Origin: JBFHES01 sp041584015
GTDB lineage: Bacteria > Bacteroidota > Bacteroidia > Bacteroidales > M50B96
Direction of reading: 5' to 3'
DNA: 7,119 bases
Assembly: GCA_041584015.1 (NCBI GenBank)
Contig: JBFHES010000239.1
Span: 1-7,119, forward strand
This document shows positions 1 to 5,758 of this stretch, in pieces; position 1 is the first letter of the stretch, and each line of letters begins with the position of its first letter. Position numbers and translations under genes: made by a program. Under the pieces are notes generated by a model that was given only the letters and a program-made list of their open reading frames with translations, was not told the DNA's origin and searched no databases.

Positions 1-3000
1 CAGGGAAGGTTGTAAAAGCAAACTGATGAATATTACTGCTATTTTCGGCACACATGTTTTGTGCTTTTACTTGCCACTTGTAAATACTGTTTTGATCGAG
101 ATACTGTGAGAAGGCATAGTTATTTTGAGCAATAGATGTTACTGTGGCCATTGCAGGCTGTACGTCATCTTTGTCCCAAATGTAAAGTTCATAGCTATCG
201 GCATTACTCGCGCTTGTCCAACTAAAGTTAATTGGATAGGCCAAACCATAACTATTATCTGACGGGAGGTTTAGTGTGAAGGCACCTGGTGTGATTGCTT
301 CAACCACTTCGATGGTAAGTTCTGTGGTATCGTTGGCAAACTGATAGTAAACCAGATTCTGACCAATTGTTGCTATTGTAGGATTGAAGAAAAACGAACC
401 ATTATTATTTGTTACATAGTCACCAAAATAGATGCCGCCCGTAGGCGTTCCAAAATCGAGCAGATGATTATCACCATCGTTACATAATTGAATGTCGACA
501 TTTAATTCAACAGTATAGCTAGCAGCGATAGTACAGCCATTCTGATCTGTTACTGTAACACTATAATTTCCTTGTGTGAGATTACTCAAGTCTTCGTTAA
601 CGTTAATGCTACTCCAATAATATGAGTAGGGTATTGTTCCGCCACTTGCAGTAATATCAATGGCACCATCCAATTGTCCGGTGCTGCTTACATGCGTGAT
701 GTTTGCAGTCAATTCAAGTGCATCAGGTTCAGTTATAGTATAGTTTGCTGATACAGTTGCTTGCGCATCATCGGTGATAGTTACAGTGTATATTCCAGCG
801 TCAAGGCTGCCAAGGTTGCTTTGCGTTTGTGCGTTAGACCATACTAGCGTGTATGGCGAAACCCCTCCGCTAATGTTTAAAGCAATTGTTCCACTTCCAT
901 CACTATTACAAACCAAGTGAGTAAGGTCAGCAGTTACTTGCAATTGGTTTGGTTCATTTACTGTAAATTCGGCAATGGTGCTACAACCACTTGCATCTTC
1001 AACAGTTACCGAATAGCTTCCTGCTGTAAGGTTGGTATTGTTGATACCAGTGGCACCGTTGCTCCAAAAATAGATGTAAGGTGCTGTGCCCCCAATCACG
1101 TTAAGCGTTATGGCCCCATCTGCTAAACCATTTACGATGACATGCTGAACGGTTCCATCAATCATGAATACAGGAGGTTCCACTAATGTTACGGTATCGT
1201 TAAGCTCACAACCGTTTACATCTGTGATCTCAAGTGAATACTCACCTGGTGGTAACAATGCAAGTGTAGATGCGTTTGCACCGTTTGACCACAAATAAGT
1301 ATACGGTGAAGTTCCACCGCTAACTGTGGTACTTATGGATCCATCGTTTGCCTGATAACAAGTAGGATTACTTGTGCTTGATGAAACAGTTAATGCTGGC
1401 GGAGCAGCTAACAAATAGCTTTCAGTCGCTGTATTACTGTTTGCATCTGTAACTGTAACATCATATGTTCCAGCTTCAAGTCCGCTTACTGTAGCGGTGC
1501 TGGCGCCATTTGACCATAAATAAGCATAAGGGCTAATTCCGCCACTAATGGCTAAAGTAATTTCACCATCCTGTAAATAAGAGCAGGAAATACCTTGTAT
1601 ACTGGAGTTGATAGTTAATAGTGCAGGCTCGTTAATGGTAAACGATTCCTGCGCGCTACAGCCATTATCATCTGTAATGCTTAGCGTATATGTGCCGGCT
1701 GATAAGTTTGATAAGTTGGCTGTTGTTGCACCGTTTGACCAGGCAAAAAAGTACGGTAGTGTTCCACCAGCAACTGTTGTTGTTATGGCACCATTGTTTG
1801 CACCAAAGCTGGAGATATCATTGGCAACTCCACTTAATTCAAGCAAGGCAGGTTCTGTTATTTCAGCTTGCTCAATGCTAGAACAATAGTTGGCATCAGA
1901 TAATGTCAATGTATAATTACCTGGCTCTAATCCTGAAAGAGAAGCACTGCTGGCTCCGTTACTCCATACCGTTGTATAAGGGTTCGCTGCATTTATATTT
2001 GAAAGTTCAATTGCTCCATTTTGTGCACCATTACAAGCTACATTGTTTATAGTAAGAGTTGCTGATGGTGCCTGGCTTACGAGAATACTTGCATTGGCTT
2101 CGGAATAACAAACAATATCGCTTACAGCGTATGTTATGTTAATGTTTCCTGCACCCGCAAGTGCTGGATTAAACTCATTAATATTTTCAATTCCTAGTCC
2201 TGAGAACGCACCTCCGGCTGGAGACGCCGTTAATGAAATGCTTGCATTGTTCGTACAAAGCGTCAATGGCAATCCGCTGAAACTAGGCTGAGGCATTGCG
2301 TTTACTGTTAAGGCAGCAGGATTACTTATTACAGTTCCAAACTGATTGCTTACTACACAGGTGTAAGTTCCGGCAGAAGTTGTAAGAACAGGATTCATTT
2401 GATAAATACTATCCGTTGCGCCAGGAATATTAGTTCCGTTGAGTTGCCACTGAAAAGAGATGCCATTGCCTGTTGCTGAAACGGCAAATGAATGCTCATC
2501 ATTTTCACACTTGAATGCCGCTACCGGATGTTCGTTAATTTGCGGTAGCGAAGGATCAATAACGGTAATTGTTATATGATCAATTCCTGTACAGCTATAG
2601 TTGTCTGTAACTTGCAATTCGTATGTGATTGTTGCAGCAGGGTTGGCAAAAGGGTTGGCGATATTTGCAAGCGATAATCCAGTTGCAGGTTGCCACAAAT
2701 AAGCATAAGGTGATGAACCACCACTTACTGCTGGATTCAGCGCAATTCCGGTTCCTGCAATAATTGTATCGTTTACACCTGCATTAATAATAAGTGGATT
2801 GCTATTAATAGTTGCTGATCCATTGCTATAATTAGTTTGAATACTTGAACCATCGAAAGCTGCAATCTCGCAATTGCCCGGAGTAGCTACATCCCAGTCA
2901 AGAGAACTTGTTCCACCCTGACTTTCGAAAGCCAGTGTCATAAAAATGCCGTTACCAATGGTAGCTGCATTGGCAGATGCCCAACTAATAATAGCACCGC

Positions 3001-4660
3001 CATTTGACTCGTTAACCATTGGAGTCATTGCACCAAGAGCAGGATTGTGAGATGCAACACTTTTAAATGTAAGTACTGTAGTGTTGTAGTTTAGTTTCAG
3101 TGATACGGCTCCTACATTATCAAAATTAGTTACGTTAATTGGTAAATGGATATTACCGGTACAGGAATTATTTACACTGGCAATGCTTACATCAATTGTT
3201 TGCGGTTGCGGGCTCACAAATAGTTTTGCAATAGCCGATGTGTCGGCAGGTGAACATATTCCAGTCACAATACAGCGATACTGATACAGGTTCATGGAGA
3301 GAGCCGTTCCGCTAATGAATAATTCGTTATTGGTAGTTCCAGCGTAAATACCTGCACTATTTAGATTCACCCATGAGCCTCCATTGTTTGAGCTACTTTG
3401 CCATTGGTAAGCATTAGCACCGTTGGCAGCAATAGAAAAGCTGGCACTTTCGCCAACTAGTGTTTGCAGGTCAAGTGGATCAGCGGTAATTTCAGGAATA
3501 GGTCCTGTAGAGCTGAACTGTCCATTTACATAATAAGAAATAATTACTGAACCATCTATGTGTGTAAGTTCGCAGCTTCCTGCTACATCGTCTGCCCAGT
3601 CGAGTTCAGTTGTTGTATTGTTGGAGATAAAGTTTAGCGTAAATAGTTCACTGGCATTTAAGTTAAGTGCGGATGTATTTACCCATGAAAACAGAACTGT
3701 TCCATTACTTGCGTTTAAACTATGGAAACCATAAGTAGAAAGTGAGTCATTTAGGTTTTGAGAATCAATAAAAGTAAGTGCATTTTCGTCGTAGTTTAAG
3801 CTCAAAGAAATAGCAGCCAGATTACTTGCCTCACTAATTGAAACCGGGATGGAGATATTTCCGCCACAAGAAGTAACCGATGCCGCACTTATGGTTATTT
3901 GTTGCGGTTGTACATTTACCGTAAGAATTGCTACATCGGAGGTGTCTGCAGATGGACAAGTGCCATCAACGATGCATCGGTATTGATAGCCATTCATAGA
4001 AAGTGATGTGCTAATTAAATTTAGCTCTGAAGTTTGAGCACCAGAATAAATTGACGTGTTAATCAAATTATTCCAGGTGCTTCCATTGTTGCTGCTGCGT
4101 TGCCATTGATAAGATGCCACGCCCGTTGCTGCTAATGAAAAGCTACAGGCCTCTCCTTCCAATACCGTTTGGTTGCTGGCTTGTGTGTTAATTTGTGCAA
4201 TGGTTCCTGCTGGACTAACCGCCCCATCGTTAAAAGAGCTGATTATTGTAATGCCTCCAGGGGTCACCAATTCGCATGATCCATTGGTGGCGTCCCACTC
4301 TAAATCGGAGTCACCTCCATTGGTGTAAAACTGCAATTCGATAATTGTATCATTGCTGAGGCTAATACCCGTTGTTGAAAGGTAGCTCAAATAAAAGCTT
4401 CCGTTGGATTCGTTGGCCACAAACATTCCAGTACCAAAAGCGCTGTGTTCATTCTGGTATCCGGTGTAAGTGAGTACAGTATTATCGAAGTCGAGCTTCA
4501 AAGAAATTGCTCCAATATTTGCTCCGTTCTGAATTACCGCAGGAACCGAAATGCTGCCCGGACAGCTGGACGTCGATCCCACTGTGCAAGATGTAGCCTG
4601 AGCATGCACAAGCGATGTCAGGAACATGAATGCAATGATGGATGTATATATTTTTTTCAT
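1..4660 (-). CDS. Giant secreted adhesin-like protein with cohesin-like, Ig-like and SprB-type repeats (3' end outside window)
   Basis: The frame stays open from the ATG at 4660 to the left edge, 1553 residues with no stop. It starts with a signal peptide (MKKIYTS, hydrophobic IIAFMFLTSL, VHA|Q after residue 20). Domains in order: cohesin-like 21-150, Ig-like 151-250, cohesin-like 253-386, Ig-like 387-485, cohesin-like 486-620, PKD-like 628-703 (SPYAYLW, ELQVTDNYSC), Ig-like 704-788 (FQWQ, YTCVV), a Gly-rich beta domain 790-860 (GGAFSGLGI), seven SprB-type repeats 864-1388, a second Gly-rich domain 1389-1455 (GGIYFGDYVTNNNG), and Fn3-like 1456-1553 (FSWTSASNADSYEL, YKWQVKAQNMC). SprB repeats are known from flavobacterial gliding adhesins and many other T9SS cargo proteins. 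The role here is therefore probably surface adhesion or matrix formation, not necessarily motility. A C-terminal T9SS sorting domain is expected beyond the window but cannot be seen. Mature residues include only 11 Lys/Arg. Gene B is 10 bp upstream, suggesting one operon. Confidence 0.92.
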   Translation of the reverse strand, partial: MKKIYTSIIAFMFLTSLVHAQATSCTVGSTSSCPGSISVPAVIQNGANIGAISLKLDFDNTVLTYTGYQNEHSAFGTGMFVANESNGSFYLSYLSTTGISLSNDTIIELQFYTNGGDSDLEWDATNGSCELVTPGGITIISSFNDGAVSPAGTIAQINTQASNQTVLEGEACSFSLAATGVASYQWQRSSNNGSTWNNLINTSIYSGAQTSELNLISTSLSMNGYQYRCIVDGTCPSADTSDVAILTVNVQPQQITISAASVTSCGGNISIPVSISEASNLAAISLSLNYDENALTFIDSQNLNDSLSTYGFHSLNASNGTVLFSWVNTSALNLNASELFTLNFISNNTTTELDWADDVAGSCELTHIDGSVIISYYVNGQFSSTGPIPEITADPLDLQTLVGESASFSIAANGANAYQWQSSSNNGGSWVNLNSAGIYAGTTNNELFISGTALSMNLYQYRCIVTGICSPADTSAIAKLFVSPQPQTIDVSIASVNNSCTGNIHLPINVTNFDNVGAVSLKLNYNTTVLTFKSVASHNPALGAMTPMVNESNGGAIISWASANAATIGNGIFMTLAFESQGGTSSLDWDVATPGNCEIAAFDGSSIQTNYSNGSATINSNPLIINAGVNDTIIAGTGIALNPAVSGGSSPYAYLWQPATGLSLANIANPFANPAATITYELQVTDNYSCTGIDHITITVIDPSLPQINEHPVAAFKCENDEHSFAVSATGNGISFQWQLNGTNIPGATDSIYQMNPVLTTSAGTYTCVVSNQFGTVISNPAALTVNAMPQPSFSGLPLTLCTNNASISLTASPAGGAFSGLGIENINEFNPALAGAGNINITYAVSDIVCYSEANASILVSQAPSATLTINNVACNGAQNGAIELSNINAANPYTTVWSNGASSASLSGLEPGNYTLTLSDANYCSSIEQAEITEPALLELSGVANDISSFGANNGAITTTVAGGTLPYFFAWSNGATTANLSNLSAGTYTLSITDDNGCSAQESFTINEPALLTINSSIQGISCSYLQDGEITLAISGGISPYAYLWSNGASTATVSGLEAGTYDVTVTDANSNTATESYLLAAPPALTVSSSTSNPTCYQANDGSISTTVSGGTSPYTYLWSNGANASTLALLPPGEYSLEITDVNGCELNDTVTLVEPPVFMIDGTVQHVIVNGLADGAITLNVIGGTAPYIYFWSNGATGINNTNLTAGSYSVTVEDASGCSTIAEFTVNEPNQLQVTADLTHLVCNSDGSGTIALNISGGVSPYTLVWSNAQTQSNLGSLDAGIYTVTITDDAQATVSANYTITEPDALELTANITHVSSTGQLDGAIDITASGGTIPYSYYWSSINVNEDLSNLTQGNYSVTVTDQNGCTIAASYTVELNVDIQLCNDGDNHLLDFGTPTGGIYFGDYVTNNNGSFFFNPTIATIGQNLVYYQFANDTTELTIEVVEAITPGAFTLNLPSDNSYGLAYPINFSWTSASNADSYELYIWDKDDVQPAMATVTSIAQNNYAFSQYLDQNSIYKWQVKAQNMCAENSSNIHQFAFTTFP
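497..2071 (-). repeat. Seven SprB-type repeats, exact 225-bp period
   Basis: Seven consecutive units of exactly 75 residues lie at 1847-2071, 1622-1846, 1397-1621, 1172-1396, 947-1171, 722-946 and 497-721 in order of translation. Each has the SprB-type pattern: DGAI-like start, [IV]-x-GG-x-x-PY-x-x-x-WS, L-x-x-G-x-Y-[TSD], [TVL]-[TSE]-D and a closing EP-type end. The core Trp residues fall at 899, 974, 1049, 1124, 1199, 1274 and 1349, with no length change in any unit. The units differ clearly in sequence, so this is an old, length-constrained protein repeat and not a recent DNA tandem duplication. The array contains no Lys or Arg. Confidence 0.85.
2801..4600 (-). repeat. Tandem cohesin-like/Ig-like units in protein C
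   Basis: This part encodes cohesin-Ig-cohesin-Ig-cohesin, a unit of about 233 residues repeated twice plus one more cohesin. Anchors show the period: the Ig motif YQWQ has its Trp at 186 and 420. The first cohesin Cys falls at 33, 265 and 500. The late Cys (GSCE or GNCE) falls at 119, 363 and 597. Every cohesin-like copy keeps a Cys before an I-x-[VL]-P strand, an A[IV]SL strand and an L-x-W followed by CE, as do the single copies in proteins A and B. The two late-conserved Cys probably form a disulfide (inference). The Ig copies share SSNNG..W and YQYRCIV; the second has lost the first Ig cysteine (Ser/Phe context in ESASFS). Confidence 0.75.
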
Positions 4661-4670
4661 CTGTGTAGAT
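4661..4670 (-). promoter_or_regulatory. 10-bp B/C junction, likely translational coupling
   Basis: The TAA of gene B is separated by ATCTACACAG from the ATG of gene C. There is no room for a separate promoter and no GGAGG-like site, so the two genes are almost certainly co-transcribed and C translation is probably coupled to B. The junction is flanked by two runs of seven A on the coding strand: one at the end of B (4674-4680) and one directly after the ATG of C (4651-4657). Confidence 0.55.
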
Positions 4671-5690
4671 TTATTTTTTTGTGATGATGATGGATTGATG
4701 TTGGCTTTCTTTGCCTTCTCCCTTTTCAATAAGGATGAAATAAGTTCCCGGTTTCAAGTCTTCGCCAAACGAATAATTGTTCCAGCCAGCTTTGGTTTGT
4801 TCAGTCTTGTGAATGGCAACTTTGCTACCAAGCATATTGAAAACATTCATGCTAATTAATTCAGAATGCTGAGAATAGATGCGAACCTTTGCTTGCGCTG
4901 TAAACGGATTTGGAAAAACGATACTTTCGATGTTTTCCGCTGGCTGCGTTAGCTCATTAGCTGTTGTTAAATCAGTATATAAAGTGAAGGTGTCTGACCA
5001 AAGTGTATTTGTACCAATATTGGCAACGCGCCAATAATAATTGCTTTGCATGGTTAGACCAGTTATTTGCAATTCATTTACACTAAGAATGCTGTCAACA
5101 ATAAGATTACTGAACGCAGCATCATCGGATAACTGAAAATTCATTTGATTAAAACAAGCGTTTTGGTTCCACTGGAAAGTACAATTGCTTTGAACCATGC
5201 TGGCGTTATTCGCTGGAGCGATAAGTTCTGGTGCTTCTTCTTCATTTAAACTTAGCGAACCAGAGGTGAATAGCGAAGGAATAATTGCTCCTGACAGGTC
5301 AACATATTCACAGCTTCCGGTTGTAATAGTGTCCCACTCAAGCATAGAAACACCGTTTCCAGCAAAGGATAATGAAACCAATGTATCGGTTCCAATATTT
5401 ATGGTGGACATGGCAAACCACGAAATGTAAATATAATTGGCATTGGCATTAATCATTAATAAGCCATCGCCCAACCAAAGGTTTTCATTGGAATAATCAA
5501 CATAATTGAATAGTTGATTATTAAATTGCAACTTCAAAGATATGGCTGCCACATTATTGCAATTTTCGACCATTATTGGAATAGTGATGGAATCATTGCA
5601 AGCGGCGTGCTCGCCAATTATTGTACTTATTTGCGCCATTGAACTTGTGGCCCAAAACAGTAAGGTAATTATCGCAAATCTAGTTTTCAT
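4671..5690 (-). CDS. Secreted cohesin-like / Fn3-like protein with T9SS type A sorting domain
   Basis: The product has 339 residues. I chose the ATG at 5690 because it begins a clear signal peptide (basic MKTR, hydrophobic FAIITLLFW, SMA|Q cleavage after residue 19). An in-frame ATG at 5747 would add 19 residues encoded across the terminator hairpin and spoil the signal. Residues 22-149 are cohesin-like: C31 before SITIPI, VAAISLKLQF, YISW, then LEWD with GSCEY (C127). This is the same pattern as in genes A and C. Residues 153-243 look like an Fn3-type sandwich (LIAPANN, YYWRVA). Residues 250-339 are the T9SS type A sorting domain (SIVFPNPF, MNVFNMLGSKV, LKPGTYFILIE, ending ITKK). No catalytic motif is seen, so it is probably a surface or matrix binding protein. 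It lies 68 bp after gene A and 10 bp before gene C. No Shine-Dalgarno or clear Bacteroidota -7 box is visible upstream. B probably shares a transcript with C; whether it is also read through from A is unclear. Confidence 0.9.
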   Translation of the reverse strand: MKTRFAIITLLFWATSSMAQISTIIGEHAACNDSITIPIMVENCNNVAAISLKLQFNNQLFNYVDYSNENLWLGDGLLMINANANYIYISWFAMSTINIGTDTLVSLSFAGNGVSMLEWDTITTGSCEYVDLSGAIIPSLFTSGSLSLNEEEAPELIAPANNASMVQSNCTFQWNQNACFNQMNFQLSDDAAFSNLIVDSILSVNELQITGLTMQSNYYWRVANIGTNTLWSDTFTLYTDLTTANELTQPAENIESIVFPNPFTAQAKVRIYSQHSELISMNVFNMLGSKVAIHKTEQTKAGWNNYSFGEDLKPGTYFILIEKGEGKESQHQSIIITKK

Positions 5691-5709
5691 TATACATTTT
5701 CTGAAAAGG

Positions 5710-5744
5710 AAAAAGTGTGCTCGCGGTTTTATCCGTTCGCACAC
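5710..5744 (-). terminator. Hairpin with T-run after gene A
   Basis: Read on the minus strand, GTGTGC pairs with GCACAC, an inner CGG pairs with CCG around an ATAAAA loop, and the stem is followed at once by TTTTT. A symmetric internal loop (GAA opposite CGA) separates the two stem parts. It starts 14 bases after the stop codon of gene A and ends about 20 bases before the ATG of gene B, which fits an intrinsic terminator or a partial read-through/attenuation site. Termination efficiency cannot be judged by eye. Confidence 0.6.
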
Positions 5745-5758
5745 CATCTATCGCCTAT

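Noticed and set aside
917..1889. Short plus-strand open frames opposite the SprB array (917-1126, 1608-1889, 1690-1881)
   Set aside because: They lie fully antisense to a convincing long coding frame, have no recognisable domains, and their repeated look comes from the repeats on the other strand.
497..2071. Regular 225-bp spacing as a possible CRISPR array or DNA satellite
   Set aside because: The period is far too long for CRISPR, units are divergent at DNA level, and the whole stretch is one open frame with SprB-type protein repeats.
5691..5747. Upstream ATG at 5747 as the start of gene B
   Set aside because: The extra 19 residues are encoded by the terminator hairpin and T-run; the ATG at 5690 gives a clean signal peptide with SMA|Q cleavage.
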